From Actinomycetes bacterium (lineage in GTDB: Bacteria; Actinomycetota; Coriobacteriia; Coriobacteriales; Eggerthellaceae), in contig JAEYEL010000091.1 in NCBI GenBank assembly GCA_023403475.1, positions 1 to 11,310 on the forward strand: a DNA stretch of 11,310 bases, written 5' to 3'. Of this stretch, positions 1-6,223 are shown in pieces. The notes beneath the pieces were generated by a model. The model had not been told where the DNA came from, searched no databases, and worked only from the letters and a program-made list of their open reading frames with translations. The position numbers and the translations under genes are program-made. The first letter of the stretch is position 1; the number at the start of each line of letters is the position of its first letter.

Positions 1-34
<34 letters not shown>

Positions 35-61
35 CCCCTCGAAACCGTCGAATCCGATCCG

Positions 62-430
62 CTACAGCTCGATACGGCCGAACTTGGCGAGCAGTTCGGA
101 GGCCGCCGTGCATGCTTCGCAGTTGCAGTACTTCGCACCTTGTTCCTTGCGCTTAAGCTGCTCGGCAAGCATCTGAGCCGCCGCCTCTTCGCCGAATAGC
201 TCCTTGGCGGGACCCTCGGCGAACGCGATGACGCCGTCGATGGTCGTCGGACGTCCTTCAAGAATGTCGAGCAACTTAGTGGTCGCATCCTCTACGGCAG
301 CATCGCTGCTATCGGCGGCAACTGCTTCCTTCCAAGCAAGAGCGGCATCTTTGGTAACCTGCGTGCTGGTGTCGGCAACAGAAAGAACGTCGGCGCGCTG
401 CGCCACGTAATCGAACAACCCCTTTTCCAT
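62..430 (-). CDS. small CxCxxC-tail protein of unknown function (122 aa)
   Basis: This small, acidic, Ala- and Glu-rich soluble protein has no signal peptide or membrane segment. The start is well supported: ATG preceded by GAGGAGG at about 6 nt. The protein looks mainly helical, and near the C terminus it has the motif AKYCNCEAC (Cys 102, 104 and 107), which could bind a metal or be redox active. From memory, small proteins of about 110 aa with an AGAKYCDCPAC-like end occur in Clostridia and Coriobacteriia. They are sometimes auto-named 'molecular chaperone Hsp90', but nothing here resembles the Hsp90 ATPase, so that name should not be carried over. The gene follows the flavoprotein operon on the same strand after about 190 bases and probably has its own promoter. 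Its function is not known. Confidence 0.8.
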   Translation of the reverse strand: MEKGLFDYVAQRADVLSVADTSTQVTKDAALAWKEAVAADSSDAAVEDATTKLLDILEGRPTTIDGVIAFAEGPAKELFGEEAAAQMLAEQLKRKEQGAKYCNCEACTAASELLAKFGRIEL

Positions 431-618
431 GATGGCCTCCTCTGGTCAACTCAGTTGAAATCGCATACACTACGCATCATAGAGCACACTAGCCCGGGCA
501 ACGTCCCGGAAAGCAAGAATCCACCGCAGAGGCAAATGGCGGCAATCGCCGTATCGGGCAGAACTGGCTAAACCGACAACGACCGCGACAGCCGAAGCCG
601 CGCTAACGCACTGGAATA
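431..618. other. intergenic region with two small inverted repeats
   Basis: This gap separates the flavoprotein stop from the start of the 122-aa gene. It holds a 6-bp inverted repeat around one base (TCAACT-C-AGTTGA, 446-458) just upstream of that gene's Shine-Dalgarno, which is a possible operator. It also holds a weak GC hairpin (CCGGG at 494-498 with CCCGG at 505-509) without a T tract, possibly an imperfect terminator for the flavoprotein operon. A TATGAT-like -10 can be read on the minus strand near 470, but no good -35 was found. No gene was seen. Confidence 0.4.
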
Positions 619-2244
619 CTAGCACCAAGGCTCTTCGGCTGCCACCTGAGTACCCGCCGTACGAGCGCCAAGCGCCTCGGGCACGTTACCAGCGCCCTGA
701 TAAAGCCAGCAGTAAATCGAACCGAACTCACCACCGGAATACAAACGCGGAATAGGGTTTCCATCGTAATCGAGCACGCGGTGGGCAGCGTCCCGAACGG
801 GACCTCCCTGCGTGTTGATGATGCCCAGACCAAGCTCGCATCCGTAAAACGGCGCCGTCGCAACAGGCGTGAGCGACTCCGTTCGGCCGAACTCCGCATC
901 GTTTTCCGCCGCGCAGGCTTCATTGTATCGCGCAACGGTTTCGGCCAAACCGGCAGGGTCGATGTGCAACCTCTCGGCAAGTTCCTCAAGAGTGTCGGCT
1001 TTGACGATCCAGCCTTTGTCGATTTCCGCTTGATTGTCGTCGCTCCAAGTATACAGCTTGTGAATGTTCGCCCAATGGTTGCCCGCAGTGGACGAACAGT
1101 TGTTGAACAGCGCGCCGGCCTTCGCCTTAGTGTCGTCGCAGATCATGAACATAGGAAGGTTGGTGTAGCGGAGCGTATCCATGCTGAAGGCAAGTTCGGG
1201 AATCTGGGTCTTGTCGTGAAGCGGACGCATGATGGCACGATCGGACACGACGCGCCCCGATTCGTTCACGAAACGCTTACCTTGGTCGTTCACCATGATG
1301 GCGTTGTTCCATACCGAAAAATCCGTCCAGGTAAACCCAAGCGACACGCCAACTTCCTCGGATGCGGGCTTGCAGCAATGGCAGCCCCACTCGATAGACG
1401 AAAACCCGCGCAGCTGCGCCCCAACCTCAAGAATCATCCGAAGCCCGTCGCCTGTGTTGTAGGGGGTTCCGCAAGGGTAAATGGGGACGTTCGGCGAATA
1501 GAACGCCGTCTTCATCTGATGGTCGTTCTCGAATCCGCCCAAGCATAGCACCACACCGCGCTTCGCCTTGATGTTGATGCTCGACCCGTCAGCGGTTTCG
1601 GCAACAACGCCGAACACTTCTTTAGTCTCGGGATTGAAGATGAGCTTGGTCGCAGGCGTTTCGTAGCGAACGGACACGCCGGCAGACGACTCCACGACGC
1701 CCTTCAAAAACGTGAACAAGCCGAAACCGTTGCCGCCAACCTTGATGGACGTCGTGAACGCGGCGGACGACTCCAAGACACTATACATCGAACCTTGCGT
1801 TTTACCGAGCGTTACGTCGGCACCGTGCTCGGTAAGCCACTGCTCCAAGGTGGCCGACTCCTCCAGATAACCTTTGATTTCCTCGTCGGTAACGGTATCG
1901 GGCATCTGGTAGCGAATGAAGTCATATGCTATATCGAGCTTATCGGAGCTGGTGCAGCAAGCCGTGCCGCCGCATACGGAGGTGTTGCCGCCCTCATCCC
2001 CCTCAGGCGCCTTTTCAAGCAGGATAACGTTCGAGCCAGCTTCGGAGGCGTTGATCGCTGCAGCCGCGCCAGCGCCACCGAAGCCAACAACCACCACATC
2101 CGCCTCTTCGTCCCACGAAACGGAGCTTACGTCGCTGCCGCCATTACCGTTGCCGGAGCTGCACCCCATAAGAGCCAAGGCCCCAAGAGCCGCGGCGCCT
2201 GCCCCACTGGCGATAAATTTACGACGTGATAATTCTTTTTCCAC
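619..2244 (-). CDS. Tat-exported lipoprotein FAD-dependent reductase (fumarate/urocanate reductase family)
   Basis: Extracytoplasmic respiratory flavoprotein of the FAD_binding_2 family (541 aa). The start is taken as GTG at 2244, preceded by AAAGGA at about 6 nt. A longer frame to 2343 would run into the upstream cytochrome gene. The N terminus carries a twin-arginine signal SRRKF (residues 6-10) and a lipobox LMGC (Cys28), so it should be folded with FAD, exported by Tat and anchored as a lipoprotein. The dinucleotide fold is at GFGGAG (54-59) with Glu77 after the second strand. Family landmarks NTGDGLRM and DQGKRFVNESGR are present. The C-terminal block reads GSIYCWLYQGAGNVPEALG instead of the GVHGANRLGGNA of true fumarate reductases, so the usual catalytic His and Arg of that block are missing. 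No haem or FMN-binding domain is fused, so electrons should come from the cytochrome encoded just upstream. The substrate is unknown; fumarate looks unlikely. Confidence 0.92.
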   Translation of the reverse strand: MEKELSRRKFIASGAGAAALGALALMGCSSGNGNGGSDVSSVSWDEEADVVVVGFGGAGAAAAINASEAGSNVILLEKAPEGDEGGNTSVCGGTACCTSSDKLDIAYDFIRYQMPDTVTDEEIKGYLEESATLEQWLTEHGADVTLGKTQGSMYSVLESSAAFTTSIKVGGNGFGLFTFLKGVVESSAGVSVRYETPATKLIFNPETKEVFGVVAETADGSSINIKAKRGVVLCLGGFENDHQMKTAFYSPNVPIYPCGTPYNTGDGLRMILEVGAQLRGFSSIEWGCHCCKPASEEVGVSLGFTWTDFSVWNNAIMVNDQGKRFVNESGRVVSDRAIMRPLHDKTQIPELAFSMDTLRYTNLPMFMICDDTKAKAGALFNNCSSTAGNHWANIHKLYTWSDDNQAEIDKGWIVKADTLEELAERLHIDPAGLAETVARYNEACAAENDAEFGRTESLTPVATAPFYGCELGLGIINTQGGPVRDAAHRVLDYDGNPIPRLYSGGEFGSIYCWLYQGAGNVPEALGARTAGTQVAAEEPWC

Positions 2245-2315
2245 AATGGTTCCTTTCTCCCTGACGTATATCCGCGCGCTCAACGCGCGCCATCCAAATC
2301 CTGCAAGCCTGCTGA

Positions 2316-2909
2316 CTATCTGTGGTCGTGGCAGTCGTAGCAAGATTTAAATGTCTCCGTGTGATGGCACGAGTCGTAGCAATAGCTCATTTCGGCCGAC
2401 GAGCGATGCGCCGTATGGCACGTCGCACACGCGATGCTTTCCCCAGCTACTTCGTGGGGACTCTCGGATGCACTGTAATTGGTCGAGAACGTAATCTCAT
2501 GAGGGTTCACCGCCGTACCGTCCTCGGCAATGAAATTTACCGTACCCGCCACGATTCCTTCGCGCGTGTGACACCCATCCCGTAGGCAAAACTCATCGTC
2601 AACCTTCATTTTCGCAAGGGGAAGGCGATAGCTTCCGCTTAGCTGAACCTGCAGTTCGGCAATCTGAGTGGCAATTTCCGCCTCGTGGCAATCAAGGCAA
2701 ACCACGCCCGCCTGCGCATGTTGGTTCACCAGGTAGTCGCTCGACTCGTAAGATTCCACATAGCTTCCCATGGTATCGTGGCAAACGGCGCTGCAAAAAC
2801 TCGGTTGCTCGTGCCAGACCCAGAAGCCCGCGCCCGCTCCAACAAGAACAACCACCGCAACAAACAGCCCAACGCCAGCCTTTTGCTTCTTCTTCACGGT
2901 TTCCCTCAT
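2316..2909 (-). CDS. NapC/NrfH-like membrane-anchored multihaem cytochrome c
   Basis: Probable menaquinol-oxidising cytochrome that feeds the downstream flavoprotein (197 aa). One membrane anchor (about residues 12-32) is followed by an extracellular haem domain. Haem-binding motifs in order are CSAVCH (39), CLDCH (71), CLRDGCH (108), CATCH (161), CYDSCH (177) and CYDCH (190). That gives three standard CxxCH, two CxxxCH and one CxxxxCH, up to six haems. The first motif is followed closely by a Met (CHDTM), as in NrfH, where a Met near haem 1 is a ligand. The start at 2909 is favoured because GAGAAAGG lies just upstream and the anchor then begins normally; an ATG at 2948 in the same frame is possible but has no visible ribosome site. 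The gene ends 71 bases before the flavoprotein start, so the two form an operon. Confidence 0.9.
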   Translation of the reverse strand: MRETVKKKQKAGVGLFVAVVVLVGAGAGFWVWHEQPSFCSAVCHDTMGSYVESYESSDYLVNQHAQAGVVCLDCHEAEIATQIAELQVQLSGSYRLPLAKMKVDDEFCLRDGCHTREGIVAGTVNFIAEDGTAVNPHEITFSTNYSASESPHEVAGESIACATCHTAHRSSAEMSYCYDSCHHTETFKSCYDCHDHR

Positions 2910-2969
2910 CGCCTTTCTCGCTTTCCCGAAACCAGATGCAGTCATCACAATCAGGCAGGCACCGCGAAA

Positions 2970-3026
2970 ATTCTAGAGACATGAAAAATGAGGCAGGGTT
3001 TTTAAGGGGACATCTTTTATGTCTCT
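2970..3026. promoter_or_regulatory. putative operator: repeated AGAGACAT half-sites between the divergent genes
   Basis: AGAGACAT (2975-2982) and its exact reverse complement ATGTCTCT (3019-3026) form an 8-bp inverted repeat with 36 bases between. A third, direct copy GGGGACAT lies at 3006-3013 and forms a tight inverted pair with the right copy around CTTTT. The right copy touches the -35 of the regulator's promoter. The left copy touches a minus-strand TAGAAT (2970-2975) that could be the -10 of the cytochrome operon and has no good -35. The layout suggests binding by the divergent LuxR-type regulator: an activator for the operon and possibly autoregulation. The binding itself is inference. 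Confidence 0.5.
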
Positions 3027-3053
3027 TGCATAATGGGAGCTTTTGGCTATATT
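3026..3053 (+). promoter_or_regulatory. sigma70-type promoter of the LuxR-family gene
   Basis: TTGCAT (3026-3031) is followed after 16 bases by TATATT (3048-3053), about 30 bases before the GTG start. The spacing and boxes fit a housekeeping promoter. Confidence 0.55.
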
Positions 3054-3083
3054 GCAAAAAGATAATTAGGGAAGCAGGCAATC

Positions 3084-4496
3084 GTGACGAGCACGGACAA
3101 CAGAAAAGACAACGCTATAACTTGGTGCGCGCCGCTACTCGGCATTATCGGCGTCCGCGTATGGCTGGGATGCTTGCCTTACGGGCAACAGGTTCTCGGC
3201 AACGGAGATACGGGACTCATCATCAGCCTGTTCCTAAGGGGCACAGCCCCGCTCCTTATCGCTGCGCTTCTTAGAGGAAGACCCCTTGAACGAACGACAT
3301 CGCGCATACTTAACATAGGCTGCACGATAGCGCTTATCGCTTCGGGGCTGATGGCGTTTCTCGCACCATCCGGCTTGTTCGACACCGCCATGCTGGCGCT
3401 GGGGAGCGCCGTTGCCGGCTGGCTTTATATACAATGGGGAGCCTATTATGCAAGGTTCCCACTCCCAGCGGCCTTGGCGCATATCTGCATATCGCTTTCG
3501 GCAGCCGCGCTCATCGTTGGCGCACTATCGTTTTTGCCGAACCAGTTCACCGGAGCCTTGCTGTTTATATGCCCTCTGCTGGGATGCATCGCTTTCGAGA
3601 GAATGAGCGCCGTTGAAACTCCCGTCCTACAACCGTCCCCAAGAATGCCGAAGTTCGGAAGAGACGACGCGAAATGGTTTGTCTCGATGATGCTCTATTC
3701 GCTTGTATGGGGCATTATGCAGGCAATGCCGTTCGGCAGCGCCGTGGCATCGACTTCGATATACCATATCGTGTACCGAGTGGGTGGAGCCATAATCGCG
3801 GCTCTCCCGCTTCTGTGGATGCTCCTCCTTAAAAGCGACTTCCGGCTGGATTCCATTTGGCTGGGGATATCGGGCGCAGCTACGGCAAGCTTTCTGCTCA
3901 TCTTGGTTAGCGACGGCATGCTCGACAATGTCGCGCTAACGCTTTTCGCCACGGTCAATTACCTTATCCTGGCATATTGGTGGATTCGCATCGTCGATTT
4001 CTCCCAACGAAGCGATCGCCCGGCATACGTTCTTTTCGCGTTCGGATGGATGTCCATGCTGGTATGCACCGGCCTCGGCGAATTGCTGGCAAAATGGCTG
4101 GGCAAGCTCGACAACTCCCTGGTCGTACTTGTTGCGTTGGGAATATTCCTCATCGTCTCCTTTTTGGCAGTGCTTCTCAGGCCAAACCAGACGGAACCCC
4201 ATACGGCAAAGGAGGCACCTCGGGTAATCGTGGATTCCGCCGAACCTCGAATCACGATGAACGAGATTCTTTCCAACGAGATAGAGCAGGTGGCGAAAGA
4301 CTTTCACCTCACCGAGCGCGAGAAGGAAATCGCCATCCTGCTACGCCAAGGTAGAACATGGCAATCTTGCGCCGATGAACTGAGCATCTCGCTCAACACC
4401 GTACGCGGACATATGAAACGTCTCTATGCGAAAATGGATGTCCACTCAAAAGAGGAGATGCTCAGCATCTTCGGGCAGTATCGCAACGGGAAATAG
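3084..4496 (+). CDS. membrane-bound LuxR-family transcriptional regulator
   Basis: Regulator of 470 aa with an integral-membrane sensory part and a C-terminal DNA-binding domain. About 12 hydrophobic segments run from residue 13 to about 375 (for example LIISLFLRGTAPLLIAALL and LVVLVALGIFLIVSFLAVLL). A linker follows, then a typical LuxR helix-turn-helix at about 400-461: LTEREKEIAILL, then ELSISLNTVRGHMKRLYAKM. The start is GTG with AGG about 7 nt upstream. There is no response-regulator receiver domain, so the signal is probably sensed in or through the membrane. In Eggerthellaceae such regulators typically lie next to, and control, reductase gene sets for dietary or host metabolites. The divergent cytochrome-flavoprotein pair is the obvious target here, and the shared region carries repeated half-sites. 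The ligand is unknown, but it may be the substrate of the flavoprotein. Confidence 0.9.
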   Translation: MTSTDNRKDNAITWCAPLLGIIGVRVWLGCLPYGQQVLGNGDTGLIISLFLRGTAPLLIAALLRGRPLERTTSRILNIGCTIALIASGLMAFLAPSGLFDTAMLALGSAVAGWLYIQWGAYYARFPLPAALAHICISLSAAALIVGALSFLPNQFTGALLFICPLLGCIAFERMSAVETPVLQPSPRMPKFGRDDAKWFVSMMLYSLVWGIMQAMPFGSAVASTSIYHIVYRVGGAIIAALPLLWMLLLKSDFRLDSIWLGISGAATASFLLILVSDGMLDNVALTLFATVNYLILAYWWIRIVDFSQRSDRPAYVLFAFGWMSMLVCTGLGELLAKWLGKLDNSLVVLVALGIFLIVSFLAVLLRPNQTEPHTAKEAPRVIVDSAEPRITMNEILSNEIEQVAKDFHLTEREKEIAILLRQGRTWQSCADELSISLNTVRGHMKRLYAKMDVHSKEEMLSIFGQYRNGK

Positions 4497-4500
4497 TTGT

Positions 4501-4660
4501 CTATTCGCACCAACGGGAAAGAAGACAAGCTTCGTAAAGCGGAACGTTTATCGTAAGTTGACCAGCCCCGAAGTCCTTTCCTGTCACGAGAACAACGTAG
4601 GGGCTGTTGCGCTTCTCGGCAAAGCGTTTCGACGACAAGCTTTTCAATTCGAATTTTAAG
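4501..4660 (-). pseudogene. C-terminal remnant of an AAA/DUF4143-type ATPase
   Basis: On the minus strand, about 50 codons ending at a TAG (4501-4503) read SLSSKRFAEKRNSPYVVLV, then a short loop, then LTINVPLYEACLL. This matches, from memory, the usual end of AAA_14/DUF4143 ATPases: a 'SL..F.EKY.P' helix, a strand with basic or Gly residues, and a closing '(I/L)NVPLY'. Walker motifs and the rest of the domain are absent. Upstream the frame runs into the terminator hairpin and has no sensible start. The intact ATPase gene next door ends differently (SIYDFLLNSHSLEL), so this is not a simple tandem copy of its tail. It is probably a relic of a second ATPase gene lost by deletion or insertion. 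Confidence 0.55.
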
Positions 4661-4723
4661 GCGGAACCGGAGATTATTTCAAGAAAAAATCTCCGGTTCC
4701 GACTATTTTTTCGAACTTTAAGG
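4648..4723. repeat. 14-bp direct repeats flanking the terminator hairpin
   Basis: TTCGAATTTTAAGG (4648-4661) and TTCGAACTTTAAGG (4710-4723) match at 13 of 14 bases and flank the hairpin at 4662-4701. The left copy sits at the point where recognisable ATPase-remnant sequence stops. The arrangement (direct repeat, inverted repeat, direct repeat) resembles a small inserted element with target duplication, or a slipped duplication. It is too small for an insertion sequence and encodes nothing. Confidence 0.5.
4662..4711 (+). terminator. strong intrinsic terminator after the LuxR-family gene
   Basis: A perfect 13-bp stem (4662-4674 with 4689-4701, CGGAACCGGAGAT and its complement) closes a 14-base loop and is followed by ACTATTTTTTC on the plus strand. 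It lies between two convergent genes, so it may also slow transcription from the minus-strand ATPase gene, although the T run on that side is short (TTAAAATTC). Confidence 0.8.
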
Positions 4724-4763
4724 GTTTTGTATCGGCACGTCAAACACCAGTAATGAGTCGCTG

Positions 4764-6053
4764 TCAAAGCTCCAGGCTGTGGCTGTTGAGCAGAAAGTCG
4801 TATATGCTCATGGTGAGGATTCCTTGCTCATCGTAGATTGGCTTCACCACATCGCGCACGAGCACGATTTTCTTGAAGCTATCCGAAATCTCGGCAAGCG
4901 AGGCTTTCTCCTGTCTCTCCTTCTCGAGACTGGGCAAATGCAGCGCCGATTGGATGTAGTAGCGATGTGTGCCGAGGTTGGCCACGAAGTCCACCTCGAG
5001 TTGCCTGCGAACAATCTTGCCGTTTTTGCGCGCCCTCTTCTCCACGGAGCCGACGTCAACCGAGAAACCCCGAGCACGGAGTTCGTTATAGACAATGTTT
5101 TCCATGATGTGGGTTTCCTCAACCTGCCTGAAGTTCAGCCTAGCGTTGCGCAGGCCGACATCCTCGAAGTAGTACTTCTTGGGACTCCCGATATATCTGC
5201 GACCCTTGACGTCGTAGCGCCTCGCTTCTTCAACGAGGAACGATTCCTCCAGGTAATCAATGTAAGCAGCGATAGTATTAGCACTGATCTTCGATTTGAG
5301 AACGCTCTTGAAGGTTGCCTCGATTTTCGGCGGGTTGGTAAGCGAGCCTATCGACGAGGCAAGAACGTCCACCAAATCTTCGAGCTCCTGAGTTTTGGCA
5401 ACCTCGTTTCTGGCCACGACGTCTTTCAAGTAGGTTTCAGCGAAAAGACGCTCCAAGTAACGCGACTTCTGCTCGTCAGTACGCATGGAGAGAACGAGGG
5501 GCATCCCGCCGAAAACGACGTATTCCGCCCAGCCTTGGTATTTGTCGCCTTCATACCCCTGCATGAACTCGGAGAAGGACAGCGGGCGCACGCGCACCTC
5601 GTCCCCACGACCGCGGAACTGGGTCATGACATCGGATGACAGCAACTTCGAGTTGCTTCCCGTTACATAGACATCGACGTTGCGCATGCGCAGCAAGCCA
5701 TTCAGCACGCCGTAGAGACGAGGCGGTTCCTTCCCTTTGAGCTCTTCGTCGGAAATAGCATATTGCACCTCGTCAAGCATCACGTAGTACCGAGCCTTCC
5801 CACTGGTAATACGCGACTTGATATAGTCGTTCAAAACGGAAGGGTCTCGCAGGCGAGCGTTTTCGTCGGCGTCGAGGGCAACTTCGATAATACAGCCATC
5901 ATCGACGCCAAGGTCGTTTCGAAGATAGTCGCCGAAGAGGTTGAACAGAAGATACGTTTTGCCGCAGCGCCGAATACCTGTGACAACCTTGACCATCCCA
6001 TTGTGCATTCTGTCAATGAGATTACCGAGATATATGCCCCTTCGTATTTCCAC
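4764..6053 (-). CDS. AAA_14 ATPase with DUF4143 C-terminal domain
   Basis: Stand-alone P-loop ATPase of 429 aa. The start is GTG at 6053 with AAAGGAG at about 5 nt; a longer TTG start at 6083 would fall at the expected transcription start. Walker A is GIRRCGKT (26-33), the signature of this family. Walker B with catalytic Glu is YYVMLDEVQ (89-97). VTGSNSKLLSSDV is the sensor strand, and RGRGDEVRVRPLSFSEF carries the likely Arg finger. The second half is DUF4143: a winged-helix-like part (KISANTIAAYIDYLEESFLVEEARRY) and then an endonuclease-like fold with Glu, VDF and YIQSA in the order of a PD-(D/E)xK core (QLEVDFVA, then YYIQSA). Such genes are common in bacteria and often accessory. Their role is not settled; some resemble toxin or defence modules. 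It is intact and has its own promoter. Confidence 0.9.
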   Translation of the reverse strand: MEIRRGIYLGNLIDRMHNGMVKVVTGIRRCGKTYLLFNLFGDYLRNDLGVDDGCIIEVALDADENARLRDPSVLNDYIKSRITSGKARYYVMLDEVQYAISDEELKGKEPPRLYGVLNGLLRMRNVDVYVTGSNSKLLSSDVMTQFRGRGDEVRVRPLSFSEFMQGYEGDKYQGWAEYVVFGGMPLVLSMRTDEQKSRYLERLFAETYLKDVVARNEVAKTQELEDLVDVLASSIGSLTNPPKIEATFKSVLKSKISANTIAAYIDYLEESFLVEEARRYDVKGRRYIGSPKKYYFEDVGLRNARLNFRQVEETHIMENIVYNELRARGFSVDVGSVEKRARKNGKIVRRQLEVDFVANLGTHRYYIQSALHLPSLEKERQEKASLAEISDSFKKIVLVRDVVKPIYDEQGILTMSIYDFLLNSHSLEL

Positions 6054-6082
6054 GACGACTCCTTTGCGCTTGTTGTTGAGCA

Positions 6083-6111
6083 ATTATGTCACATGTTGCA
6101 ATTTTACTCAA
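6083..6111 (-). promoter_or_regulatory. sigma70-type promoter of the AAA_14 ATPase gene
   Basis: On the minus strand TTGAGT (6111-6106) is followed after exactly 17 bases by CATAAT (6088-6083). Transcription would begin near 6076, about 23 bases before the GTG at 6053. This supports that start and rules out the TTG at 6083. Confidence 0.6.
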
Positions 6112-6172
6112 TAGCGAAACGACAATCGCACTACGAGCATTCCCCACTCCCCCCCCTCGCGAAAATTGCAAG

Positions 6173-6219
6173 CCCTCTTGCGGCAGAGCACGGACGACTC
6201 TGCCTCCGCAAGAAGGGAG
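6173..6219 (+). promoter_or_regulatory. leader hairpin that covers the Shine-Dalgarno of the MerR-like gene
   Basis: CCCT-CTTGC-GGCAGAG (6173-6188) pairs with CTCTGCC-(TCC)-GCAAG-(A)-AGGG (6198-6217): 16 base pairs with a 3-base and a 1-base bulge and a 9-base loop. The last helix uses the AGGG of the ribosome site AAGGGAG (6213-6219), only 4 bases before the ATG at 6224. No T tract follows, so it is not an intrinsic terminator. It probably limits translation until opened. Confidence 0.55.
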
Positions 6220-6223
6220 CTTT

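Noticed and set aside
781..1548. A 255-codon plus-strand open frame opposite the flavoprotein gene
   Set aside because: It is antisense to a gene with clear family motifs, its translation is Arg/Val/His-rich without any recognisable domain, and no ribosome site precedes it.
2245..2343. N-terminal extension of the flavoprotein to an ATG at 2343
   Set aside because: It would place 33 residues before the twin-arginine signal and overlap the cytochrome gene; the GTG at 2244 has a proper ribosome site.
4779..5639. A 286-codon plus-strand open frame opposite the AAA_14 ATPase gene
   Set aside because: The minus strand carries Walker A, Walker B and DUF4143 features over the same bases; the plus frame is a by-product of that codon use.
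6086..6223. N-terminal extension of the MerR-like regulator to an ATG at 6086
   Set aside because: The extension has a Pro/Cys-rich, non-domain sequence, overlaps the ATPase promoter and the leader hairpin, and the ATG at 6224 has a good ribosome site.
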